In this document: positions 18,575 to 26,653 of the stretch, piece after piece
Position numbering within the stretch: position 1 is the stretch's first letter
How the letters are laid out: the number at the start of each line of letters is the position of its first letter
Source: Cytophagales bacterium
Lineage (GTDB): Bacteria > Bacteroidota > Bacteroidia > Cytophagales > Flammeovirgaceae
Direction: 5' to 3'
NCBI GenBank assembly: GCA_025056215.1
Contig: JANWWC010000002.1
Location: 423,052 to 487,051 of the forward strand
DNA length: 64,000 nucleotides
Position numbers and translations under genes: made by a program
The notes under the pieces: generated by a model
What the model saw: the letters and a program-made list of their open reading frames with translations, nothing else
Databases searched by the model: none
Told to the model about the DNA's origin: nothing

Positions 18575-20506
18575 TTATATTTCTAATCCGAAAAGAAGCA
18601 CATCATCTGTTTGCTTTTGTTGTTCTTTCCAAGAGTAAAAGTAGGCTACAAGGTGTTCTCCCTGCGTAAACAGAGGAAGTGCCGCATTTTCTTGCATAAA
18701 TTGATGCAAAATTTTTCTTCTCATGCACGTTTGAGAAAAAGCTCCGATTTGGTTTGTAAATCCATCAGAAATAAACCAAATTTTATCGTGAGGGGAAAGG
18801 GTGAAAATATGATTCTGAAATTTAGGTTTTTGTTTTAAATAGCGCTTTCCTAGTGTCCTTTTATCAGGTTCAATATAATACACCTGATTTTGATGAATAT
18901 AATACAAAGGAATTCGGGCTCCTGCAAATACCATTCTTTTGTTATTAACGTTGATTGTGCAAACAGCCATCCTTACTCCGAAACTCAGGCTGAAATTTTC
19001 ATTAGGGTTTTGAAGCTTTTTCATGCGCGCATCTATCTCCTCAAGAATTTCCGCAGGATTTCGATAATTGTATTCTTGAATCACTTGAGCAGCTAAAGCA
19101 CTCATCACAATTGTATTGAAAGCGCCTGCCACATCGTGTTCAGGGCAATCAGCAAACACCAATACAAAAGAATCTGCTCGGTAGGTTGTCCAATAAAAAT
19201 CTCCTGAAACAGTTTCCAATGGAATGTCTTTAACATATACATTTTTAAAAACTTTGAAGTAATTAGGTTGCCCTGCATAAACGTACTGCTGCACTCTTTT
19301 AGCGTATTGAACCGTTTGAGCAATTAATTTGTTTCGATGTGCAATTGTAACATTCTGTCTTAAAATTTCTTGATTTTGAGCTTGTATATCTTGGTTTGCT
19401 TTTAACAAACGAGCTTCGCTATCGCGCTTGTCTCTATAGGCATTATAAGAAATAAACAAAAGTATAGAAACAATTACAAAGGCGATGCTCCCTATAATAG
19501 TTTGATAGCGAGCAAAGTCGGCTTCTTTAGTAAGCATCTGGATTTGCTGATCTTTGGTTTCTACTTCAAACTTGATTTCTAGTTGCTCTATGTTGTGATA
19601 AAAACTATTGCTTTGAAGTAATTTGATGAGCTGAGTATAAGTTTTGTAGTACTGAAGAGAAGATTGATGTTGTTGAGCCACTTCATACAATGTAGCAAGT
19701 TGCAAAACAGACTCAGCGATTAACGCCACAGAGCGAGAAGAAGTGGCTCTATCGAGTGAAAAAGAAGCAGCCTCTATCGCTTTATCTATTTTTTTTTGAA
19801 TAAGGTAGGTTTTAGAAAGCAACAAATAATATTCAACCCACTCAGCATGGGAGTTTTTTTTGAGCAACTCAAAAGCGCGATGCAACCAAATTTCTGCTTG
19901 CTCTGCATCTTCTAATTGCACGTATAACTCCGACAAATTAATCACTGCATTCCACTCTAAATCAGGATTTTTTTCTTTAACAGCAAGCCTGTGCGCCTGG
20001 TGAAGCGCTACAGATGCTTCATGATATTTCTTTAACTTGATATAAATATCTCCTAAAACACATAAAGAAACTGCAAGTCCATGAGGCTCGTGTTGTTTCT
20101 CATAAAGTTCTTTTTCTTCCTCCGCATATTGCAAAGCTCCAGGAAGATTTTGATTAGCTAAATGCAACAAAACCATTTGACTCAACAAAGTCGCTTGCTC
20201 CAAAGGATTGTGCTTCCTTGCTATTAACAGCGCTTTTTGAGTGTATTCGATAGCTTCTTTTAACAATCCCATTTGTCTGTAAACGTGGGCAACATTTGCA
20301 TAGGCTTTTATTAGTTCGGATGCCGCGCCTGATTTCTCAACTTTCTTAAGTTGCTGGATAGCGTCTGAAAGCGCTTGATACAGTTCCGATGAGCGCCCTC
20401 TTTGAAGTTGAAAAGTGTCGTAGGCTTGAGGTATTATATTATTACTCTGCCCCCAAAGAACAAAGGAAGATAAATAAATAGAAATTAGTAAAAAAATACG
20501 AGACAT
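18575..20506 (-). CDS. TPR-transmembrane SpoIIE/PP2C-like phosphatase
   Basis: About 643 residues from the ATG giving MSRIFLLIS; the longer frame needs TTG. Order: signal peptide, about seven TPR repeats (40-300), a membrane helix (335-357), a coiled coil (358-405) and a C-terminal SpoIIE-type phosphatase domain (about 410-640). The metal-site segment reads ADCPEHDVAGAF instead of the usual DCTGHGVPGA. The first Asp (about D453) is kept but the GHG turn is changed, while the late WFISDG Asp is intact. Similar proteins sense periplasmic signals through TPRs and dephosphorylate an anti-sigma factor antagonist or other Ser-phosphoproteins. Activity is uncertain. Confidence 0.85.
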   Translation of the reverse strand: MSRIFLLISIYLSSFVLWGQSNNIIPQAYDTFQLQRGRSSELYQALSDAIQQLKKVEKSGAASELIKAYANVAHVYRQMGLLKEAIEYTQKALLIARKHNPLEQATLLSQMVLLHLANQNLPGALQYAEEEKELYEKQHEPHGLAVSLCVLGDIYIKLKKYHEASVALHQAHRLAVKEKNPDLEWNAVINLSELYVQLEDAEQAEIWLHRAFELLKKNSHAEWVEYYLLLSKTYLIQKKIDKAIEAASFSLDRATSSRSVALIAESVLQLATLYEVAQQHQSSLQYYKTYTQLIKLLQSNSFYHNIEQLEIKFEVETKDQQIQMLTKEADFARYQTIIGSIAFVIVSILLFISYNAYRDKRDSEARLLKANQDIQAQNQEILRQNVTIAHRNKLIAQTVQYAKRVQQYVYAGQPNYFKVFKNVYVKDIPLETVSGDFYWTTYRADSFVLVFADCPEHDVAGAFNTIVMSALAAQVIQEYNYRNPAEILEEIDARMKKLQNPNENFSLSFGVRMAVCTINVNNKRMVFAGARIPLYYIHQNQVYYIEPDKRTLGKRYLKQKPKFQNHIFTLSPHDKIWFISDGFTNQIGAFSQTCMRRKILHQFMQENAALPLFTQGEHLVAYFYSWKEQQKQTDDVLLFGLEI

Positions 20507-20546
20507 TTGGCAAGTGAAATTTGCCAAAGATAAAAAATTTGAAACA

Positions 20547-21455
20547 TTAACGAGCGATCCGGTTGTATTGAATTTCTTCCAAGAGTTCTACAAGATACTT
20601 AAACTGAGGAATCACCGTCATATTAGGAGAAAGTTGCAAATCTTGCCCGACCACCTGATAGCCTGAAAGCAAAATATCTGTATCTGGGAAACGCCTTCCT
20701 AATTCGTTGATATAATCTTGCACGTTATCAATGTCTGGATAGGAAGTAATGATAGTCATAATCACATCAGGTTTATGGATTTCAAAGGCTTTCTGCATAT
20801 CGTCCAAAGGAAGGCTCTGACCAAGATACACTACCTGATGTCCACGCGTTTTAATAAGATAATAAGCGAATAACAAGCTTATCTCATGTAACTCTCCTTC
20901 AGGAAGATACAGCAAAAACTTTCTTCTAATCTTGATATGCGGATTAGTTACAATTCCATCGATAGCTACGATGAGTTTTTGTCGGATAAGGTTTGTAATG
21001 AAATGCTCTTGTGCCGGATTGATAGCATCGGTTTGCCATAAAAAACCAATTCGCGCCAAGAAAGGAAATACAATATTCATCATCGTTTGCTCGAAACCCA
21101 AATGAAGTATATTAGTAAACATAATCTTTTCAAACTGCTCTTCATTCAGATCAATCATTGCAACTGTCAGAGCGCTGATTTGGTCATTATAGTTGTTGTT
21201 CTTTTCGATAATTTTTAAGACTTCTCTACATACTTCCTCGCGTGTCATTTCAGCAATTTTACTAATCTTGTAGCCGTTATTATTCAACAGGCTGATGTTG
21301 AGCATGTGCTTTAAATCGTCAGAATCGTAATAGCGAATGTTGGTATCTGTTCGCTTTGGGGTGATGATATTATACCTTTGTTCCCATATTCGAATCGTAT
21401 GGGCTTTAATACCTGTTAAATGTTCTAAGTCTCGGATTGAGTACGTATTTTTCAT
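20547..21455 (-). CDS. MerR-type regulator with CarH-like B12-binding domain
   Basis: A 302-residue protein with an N-terminal MerR winged helix (1-70, starting YSIRDLEHLTGI and with the wing segment RYYDSDDL). A four-helix B12-capping domain (about 90-170) and a Rossmann B12-binding domain (about 178-300) follow. The CarH signature W-x9-EH is complete (W140, E150, H151), and the lower-ligand His is in GELHEIS (H190), with Ser where Gly is usual. This is the layout of adenosylcobalamin photoreceptor repressors such as CarH and LitR, which control carotenoid or other light-induced genes. It is divergent from trpF across 116 nt. A carotenoid desaturase gene lies about 25 kb away. Confidence 0.88.
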   Translation of the reverse strand: MKNTYSIRDLEHLTGIKAHTIRIWEQRYNIITPKRTDTNIRYYDSDDLKHMLNISLLNNNGYKISKIAEMTREEVCREVLKIIEKNNNYNDQISALTVAMIDLNEEQFEKIMFTNILHLGFEQTMMNIVFPFLARIGFLWQTDAINPAQEHFITNLIRQKLIVAIDGIVTNPHIKIRRKFLLYLPEGELHEISLLFAYYLIKTRGHQVVYLGQSLPLDDMQKAFEIHKPDVIMTIITSYPDIDNVQDYINELGRRFPDTDILLSGYQVVGQDLQLSPNMTVIPQFKYLVELLEEIQYNRIAR

Positions 21456-21571
21456 CGCGAGTTTTTAATAATTTTGTTTTTAACAACGAACTAACCTTAT
21501 AACTTTTTAATCATAGAAAATGTTTAGTTAAGGTTTTGCATTTTTTTAAGTAACAGCAAATTCTTTTTAGA

Positions 21572-22231
21572 ATGAAATCTTTGGCTATCAAAGTTTGTGG
21601 CATGAAATATACCGAAAATATCAAGAAAATAACAGAACTGCCTATCGATTTTATCGGATTTATATTTTATGCAAAATCTCCTCGTTTTGTTGAAAACCTT
21701 TCAGCAGAGGTAGTAAAAAATCTGCCATGTTCAATTAAACGCGTAGGTGTTTTTGTAAATGCAACTAAAGAATACATTCTCGAAAAAAGCCAAACTTATG
21801 AACTTCACGTACTCCAGTTACATGGTCAAGAATCTCCCGATTTTTGCCGAGAAATTAAAGAAGATACCCACCGCCTTATTACCAAAGCATTTGGAATTTC
21901 TTCTTCTTTTGATTTTAACCAACTCGTCTCTTATGAAGATTGCGTAGATTTTTTTCTTTTCGACACTTCTACTCCTCAGCACGGTGGAAGTGGGATGCGC
22001 TTTTCCTGGGAAATCTTACAAAAATACAACAGCCCAAAACTCTATTTTTTGAGTGGAGGCATTGGCTTAGAGCATATTCAAGAAATCTTACAACTTAAAA
22101 AACAGCAGCCTTTTTTGTACGGAATAGACATCAACAGCCGATTTGAAGAAAGTGCTGGTTTGAAAAATTTTTCTCTTATTCAAAAATTTGTGAAAGAAAT
22201 TAAAGAATTGCAACATGTCATCGATATTTAA
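21572..22231 (+). CDS. trpF: Phosphoribosylanthranilate isomerase
   Basis: A 219-residue TIM barrel catalysing the third step of tryptophan synthesis from chorismate. Hallmarks are the start IKVCGMKY with the catalytic Cys, DFIGFIFYAKSPRFV, VGVFVNAT, LQLHGQE, LFDTSTPQHGGSG and the phosphate site FLSGGIG. It is isolated from other trp genes, which are commonly clustered in Bacteroidota. Its last 17 nt overlap the next gene. The nearest aromatic-pathway gene is aroC, on the opposite strand. Confidence 0.93.
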   Translation: MKSLAIKVCGMKYTENIKKITELPIDFIGFIFYAKSPRFVENLSAEVVKNLPCSIKRVGVFVNATKEYILEKSQTYELHVLQLHGQESPDFCREIKEDTHRLITKAFGISSSFDFNQLVSYEDCVDFFLFDTSTPQHGGSGMRFSWEILQKYNSPKLYFLSGGIGLEHIQEILQLKKQQPFLYGIDINSRFEESAGLKNFSLIQKFVKEIKELQHVIDI

Positions 22232-22643
22232 TGACCCAGAATTACAACCCAAAGCAAAATATTTAGGAACAATTACCAAAGATTTTGCGAAGGTCGCAGA
22301 ATTGCTTAAAGAAGCGAGTTACCAAATCAAAGTGAGAAAAATTTCTGATTATCCCATTTTTGTAATGAGCAAGACGCCTTCTGTAATTGGACTTAACCTA
22401 ATTAGCACTTCCCAACATCGAACAGAATGGAACTACAATGTCTCTTATTTAGATGAATTTGTGCAACGCGGTCTAATCAAAGATGTAAGCTATTTTCAGA
22501 GTACTTACAAAAACATAGATGAGTTTTGTTGCTTATTTGTCATTGATGAAGATTTTATCAAATTTGTATATCTCCCTTATCCTAGCGAAACACCTTTAGA
22601 CGACTTCATAGAGCCTCATGGTTCGAATGACAATGACGAATAA
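22215..22643 (+). CDS. Hypothetical protein, translationally coupled to trpF
   Basis: A 142-residue cytoplasmic protein without signal or membrane segments, starting 17 nt inside trpF. Sequence looks alpha/beta with an early segment LGTITKDFAKVAELLKEAS, a central VIGLNLIST and an acidic tail; I do not recognise a family. Codon use resembles its neighbours and the frame is uninterrupted, so it is probably real. It ends 2 nt before the stop of convergent aroC. Confidence 0.7.
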   Translation: MSSIFNDPELQPKAKYLGTITKDFAKVAELLKEASYQIKVRKISDYPIFVMSKTPSVIGLNLISTSQHRTEWNYNVSYLDEFVQRGLIKDVSYFQSTYKNIDEFCCLFVIDEDFIKFVYLPYPSETPLDDFIEPHGSNDNDE

Positions 22644-22645
22644 AA

Positions 22646-23722
22646 CTATAATCGATTGGCTCTTTTGCGCAAAAGAAAATCTGCAATAACAATGGCAGCC
22701 ATTGCCTCCACAATCGGAACTGCGCGCGGCACTACACAGGGATCGTGCCTGCCTTTGCCTGAAACAATTACTTTTTCTTTTGATTCATTGATACTCTCTT
22801 GGTCTTGCATAATAGTAGCAACAGGTTTAAAAGCTACTCGAAAATAAATATCCTCTCCATTAGAAATACCTCCTTGGATACCGCCTGAGTGATTAGTTCT
22901 TGTGCGGACTCTTCCATTTTCATCTGTATAGAAAATATCGTTGTGCTGAGAACCATTAAGCTTAACGCCTTCAAATCCAGAGCCATACTCAAACCCTTTT
23001 ACAGCATTGATACTCAACATAGCTTTTCCTAACTCAGCATGTAACTTGTCGAAAACAGGCTCTCCCAATCCTGGTGGGACTCCCTGAATCACACAAGACA
23101 CCACTCCTCCAATAGTATCTCTATTTTTGCGCGTTTCATCAATAAGAGTAATCATTTGTTGAGCTACTTCGGGGTCGGGGCACCTTACAATATTTTGTTC
23201 TATCTGATTAAAATCTAATGTAGAATAATCATCTGTAATTTTCAGAGCGCCTACTTGCGAAACGTAAGCAGTAATGCGAATGTTGTATTGCGCTAAAAAT
23301 GTCTTAGCAATCGCTCCTGCAGCAACCCTTGCCAACGTTTCACGCGCAGAACTTCTTCCTCCTCCTCTGTAATCTCGAATGCCATATTTTACATGATACG
23401 TATAATCGGCATGAGAAGGTCTGAACTTATCAGCGATGTGCGCATAATCTTTGCTGCGTTGGTCTTCATTTAACACATAAAGCATGATAGGCGCGCCTGT
23501 CGTTTTCCCTTCAAACACCCCTGATAACACATCTACTTTATCGCCTTCTTGCCGTTGAGTCGTAATTTTAGATTGACCTGGCTTTCTTCTATCGAGCTCT
23601 GCTTGAATGGCTTGTAAATCAAATGGCAATCCTGCTGGACATCCGTCAATAACTACGCCAACTCCTTTTCCATGCGACTCTCCGAACGTAGTAATTCTGA
23701 ATAGTTTTCCGTAAGAATTCAT
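22646..23722 (-). CDS. aroC: Chorismate synthase
   Basis: A 358-residue enzyme forming chorismate from EPSP with reduced FMN as cofactor. Signatures: [18 protein letters not shown] near the N-terminus, [14 protein letters not shown], the [21 protein letters not shown] motif and the C-terminal [17 protein letters not shown]. The start is placed at the ATG giving [10 protein letters not shown] frame extending 26 codons further has a hydrophobic, non-homologous N-terminus and would overlap nadD. It is divergent from nadD. Confidence 0.95.
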   Translation of the reverse strand: MNSYGKLFRITTFGESHGKGVGVVIDGCPAGLPFDLQAIQAELDRRKPGQSKITTQRQEGDKVDVLSGVFEGKTTGAPIMLYVLNEDQRSKDYAHIADKFRPSHADYTYHVKYGIRDYRGGGRSSARETLARVAAGAIAKTFLAQYNIRITAYVSQVGALKITDDYSTLDFNQIEQNIVRCPDPEVAQQMITLIDETRKNRDTIGGVVSCVIQGVPPGLGEPVFDKLHAELGKAMLSINAVKGFEYGSGFEGVKLNGSQHNDIFYTDENGRVRTRTNHSGGIQGGISNGEDIYFRVAFKPVATIMQDQESINESKEKVIVSGKGRHDPCVVPRAVPIVEAMAAIVIADFLLRKRANRL

Positions 23723-23768
23723 AAAGAAATATATTCGCCTTATATGGTGCAAAATTAGCAACAAGAAA

Positions 23769-24341
23769 ATGAAAATAGGATTATTCTTTGGCTCTTTCAA
23801 CCCAATTCATATTGGACATTTAATTATTGCAGAAACAATAAAAGAAAACAGCGATGTTCAGCAGGTTTGGTTTGTGGTATCGCCGCATAATCCTCTTAAA
23901 TCTAAATCAGGATTGTTGCATGCATTCGACCGTTTGAATATGGTGCGATTAGCCATCGCCGATAATCCTCATTTTAGAGTTTCAGACATAGAATTACATC
24001 TTCCCGAACCTAACTATACTATTCATACACTTACCTATTTATCTGAAAAATATCCTCAACACGAGTTCCAGCTCATTATGGGGCAAGATAACTTGGAACA
24101 CTTTCATAAATGGAAAAATTATCAGGAGATTCTTCACTACTATACGCTCTTAGTGTATCCGCGTCCGGGTGCAAAACCTAATGAACTTATTCATCACCCT
24201 CACGTAAAATTAATAGAGGCGCCTTTGTTAGACATTTCAGCTACTTTTATACGCAAACAACTCCAGCAGGGGAAATCAGTGAAATATTTGCTTCATCCTG
24301 ATGTAGAGAGTTTTATTCGTTTCAAAAAATTTTACCAGTAG
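23769..24341 (+). CDS. nadD: Nicotinate-nucleotide adenylyltransferase
   Basis: A 190-residue nucleotidyltransferase converting nicotinate mononucleotide to deamido-NAD. The [15 protein letters not shown] start contains the T/HxGH adenylyl-transfer motif, and the C-terminal [10 protein letters not shown] matches the ISxTxxR motif. Length is typical. It forms part of a set of NAD genes in this window (kmo, nadD, nadE), though these are not contiguous. purK follows on the same strand after 48 nt. Confidence 0.93.
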   Translation: MKIGLFFGSFNPIHIGHLIIAETIKENSDVQQVWFVVSPHNPLKSKSGLLHAFDRLNMVRLAIADNPHFRVSDIELHLPEPNYTIHTLTYLSEKYPQHEFQLIMGQDNLEHFHKWKNYQEILHYYTLLVYPRPGAKPNELIHHPHVKLIEAPLLDISATFIRKQLQQGKSVKYLLHPDVESFIRFKKFYQ

Positions 24342-24389
24342 CGCAGATTCTGCTTTTTTTGCGGAAATCTTTCCTAAAAACTACCGTGT

Positions 24390-25547
24390 ATGTATCAGAA
24401 AACAACCATTTGTCTACTAGGAGGCGGACAACTCGGGAGAATGCTCTTGCAAGCGGGCGTCGATTTGAATATAGAGTTTCGCGTGTTAGACCACAATGCC
24501 AATGCTCCTTGCGCTTCTTTTACAAATCAGTTTGTTTGTGGGAGCCTGACCGATTTTGAAACAGTTTACCAGTTCGGAAAGAACGCTGAAATAATCACTA
24601 TTGAAATCGAAAATGTGAACACTAACGCTCTACGATGCTTAGAACAAGAAGGTGTCCGAGTATTTCCACAACCTCATCTCATCGAACTCATTCAAGATAA
24701 ACGATTACAAAAACAATTTTACGAGCAAAACCACTTTCCTACAGCGCCCTTTGTGCTCACCGAAAAAAAAGAAGACCTAAAGAACTACCCTGATTTTTTT
24801 CCTGCTGTCCACAAATGCGGGAAAGGAGGATATGATGGAAAAGGCGTTAGAATTTTAGAAACTTTCGAAGACTGGTGCAAAGGTTTTGAACTACCCTCTG
24901 TTTTGGAAAAAAAGATTTCTATTTATAAAGAAATCTCCGTTATTGTAGCGCGCAACTCAAATGGAGAAATAAAAGCATTTCCAGTAGTAGAGTGCGCATA
25001 TCATCCTACCCAAAACTTAGTAGATTTTTTGATTATGCCAGCAGAAATAGCTAATAAGTTAGAAAAAAGAGCTCAAGAAATTGCTATCGAACTTATTCAA
25101 AAATTAGAACTCGTAGGAATTCTTGCTGTCGAAATGTTTATAGACACTCAAGAAAATATTTTTATTAACGAAGTAGCTCCTCGCCCTCACAATAGCGGGC
25201 ACCAAACTATTGAGGGTAATTTTACTTCTCAATACGCTCAACATCTGCGCGCTATTCTAAACCTTCCTTTAGGGAATCCTCAACTCAGGGCACCTTCTGC
25301 TATGATAAATCTCTTAGGAGAACCTTCTCATGAAGGAGAAGCGGCTTATATAGGATTAGAAAAGGTGCTCCAACTCGACCAAACCTATGTCCATCTTTAC
25401 GGAAAACATCAAACAAAACCTTATCGAAAAATGGGGCATATCACCGTTTTAGGAACCAACCGACAACAACTTTTAGAAAAAATCCATTTTATCAAAGGAT
25501 TGATAAAAGTAGTGAGCGCTCCAAATCGACAAGTAATCAATCCCTAA
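24390..25547 (+). CDS. purK: 5-(carboxyamino)imidazole ribonucleotide synthase
   Basis: A 385-residue ATP-grasp enzyme that makes N5-CAIR from AIR, bicarbonate and ATP. The start CLLGGGQLGRMLLQAG is the family's N-terminal signature, followed by KCGKGGYDGKGVRI (ATP loop) and INEVAPRPHNSGHQTIE in the catalytic region. The partner purE is not adjacent. Its stop codon overlaps the stop of convergent glf in a shared CTAA. The start follows nadD after a short spacer. Confidence 0.94.
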   Translation: MYQKTTICLLGGGQLGRMLLQAGVDLNIEFRVLDHNANAPCASFTNQFVCGSLTDFETVYQFGKNAEIITIEIENVNTNALRCLEQEGVRVFPQPHLIELIQDKRLQKQFYEQNHFPTAPFVLTEKKEDLKNYPDFFPAVHKCGKGGYDGKGVRILETFEDWCKGFELPSVLEKKISIYKEISVIVARNSNGEIKAFPVVECAYHPTQNLVDFLIMPAEIANKLEKRAQEIAIELIQKLELVGILAVEMFIDTQENIFINEVAPRPHNSGHQTIEGNFTSQYAQHLRAILNLPLGNPQLRAPSAMINLLGEPSHEGEAAYIGLEKVLQLDQTYVHLYGKHQTKPYRKMGHITVLGTNRQQLLEKIHFIKGLIKVVSAPNRQVINP

Positions 25548-26653
25548 AAAGACATTTTTTCCTTTCTGGCTTTTACCAGTGCAGAACCAATAATTTGGTG
25601 CATATCGTAATAACGATACTCAGCAAGGCGGCCTCCAAAAATCACGTGCGGCAATGATTGAGCAAGTGTTTCGTATTTTTTAAAAATAGCATTATTTTTT
25701 TCATCGTTGATAGGATAATAAGGTTCATCTCCTTTTTGCCATTTTTTAGAATATTCCCGCGTGATTACTGTAATAGGTTGCCTACCAAATTCAAAATGTT
25801 TATGTTCAACAATTCGAGTATAAGGCACATTTACATCTGTATAATTTACTTGAGCATTTCCTTGAAAGTTTTCTTTTTCTAAAATCTCGTGTTCAAAGCG
25901 CAAACTTCTATATTCAAGCTCTCCAAACCGATAATCAAAAAACTCGTCTATTTTGCCTGTATAAACAATTTTAGGTGCTAACTGGTCGAAATAACTTTTT
26001 TCTGAAAAATAATCTGTATTTAGTCGTACTTCTATCCCAGCTAACAATCCTTCAGTGAGTCTATTGTAACCGCCTATCGGGATTCCTTGATAACGGTCAT
26101 TAAAATAGTTATTATCGTACGTAAAGCGAACAGGCAAGCGTTTGATAATAAACGGAGGAAGTTCTTTACACGATTTTCCCCACTGTTTTTCAGTGTATCC
26201 TTTAATGAGCTTTTCAAAAATATCTCTTCCTACCAAAGAAATGGCTTGCTCTTCTAAGTTCCTGGGTTGGGTAATCCCTGCCTCTCGAATTTGTTCTTGT
26301 ATTTTAGCTTGTGCTTCTTCAGGTGTAATCACACCCCACATTTGGTGAAATGTATTCATATTGAAGGGAAGATTATACACCTTTCCTTGAAAAATAGCAG
26401 TAGGCGCATGAATGTAATGATTGAAACTCACAAACTGATTGACATAATCCCAAATTTCTTTATCATTCGTGTGAAAGATATGTGGACCATACCAATGAAC
26501 GTTAATCCCTTCTATTTCTTTGCAATACGTATTTCCACCGATGTGTGGTCTTCGGTCTATCACTAAACATTTTTTTCCGGCATTAGTCATTTCGCGAGCG
26601 AATACAGCGCCAAATAATCCTGCGCCCACAATCAGATAATCGTATGAATGCAT
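25544..26653 (-). CDS. glf: UDP-galactopyranose mutase
   Basis: A 369-residue flavoenzyme interconverting UDP-galactopyranose and UDP-galactofuranose. N-terminal FAD motif GAGLFGAVFAREM, the RPHIGGNTY segment, GPHIFHTND and the C-terminal FGGRLAEYRYYDMHQ are all typical. It supplies UDP-Galf for surface polysaccharides. It overlaps the end of the upstream membrane-protein gene by 22 nt, so the two probably share a transcript and a pathway. Length is normal and all flavin contacts visible by eye are kept. Confidence 0.95.
   Translation of the reverse strand: MHSYDYLIVGAGLFGAVFAREMTNAGKKCLVIDRRPHIGGNTYCKEIEGINVHWYGPHIFHTNDKEIWDYVNQFVSFNHYIHAPTAIFQGKVYNLPFNMNTFHQMWGVITPEEAQAKIQEQIREAGITQPRNLEEQAISLVGRDIFEKLIKGYTEKQWGKSCKELPPFIIKRLPVRFTYDNNYFNDRYQGIPIGGYNRLTEGLLAGIEVRLNTDYFSEKSYFDQLAPKIVYTGKIDEFFDYRFGELEYRSLRFEHEILEKENFQGNAQVNYTDVNVPYTRIVEHKHFEFGRQPITVITREYSKKWQKGDEPYYPINDEKNNAIFKKYETLAQSLPHVIFGGRLAEYRYYDMHQIIGSALVKARKEKMSF

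Noticed and set aside
22646-23800. Longer aroC with 26 extra N-terminal residues
   Set aside because: The extension is hydrophobic, lacks similarity to the enzyme and overlaps the divergent nadD start.
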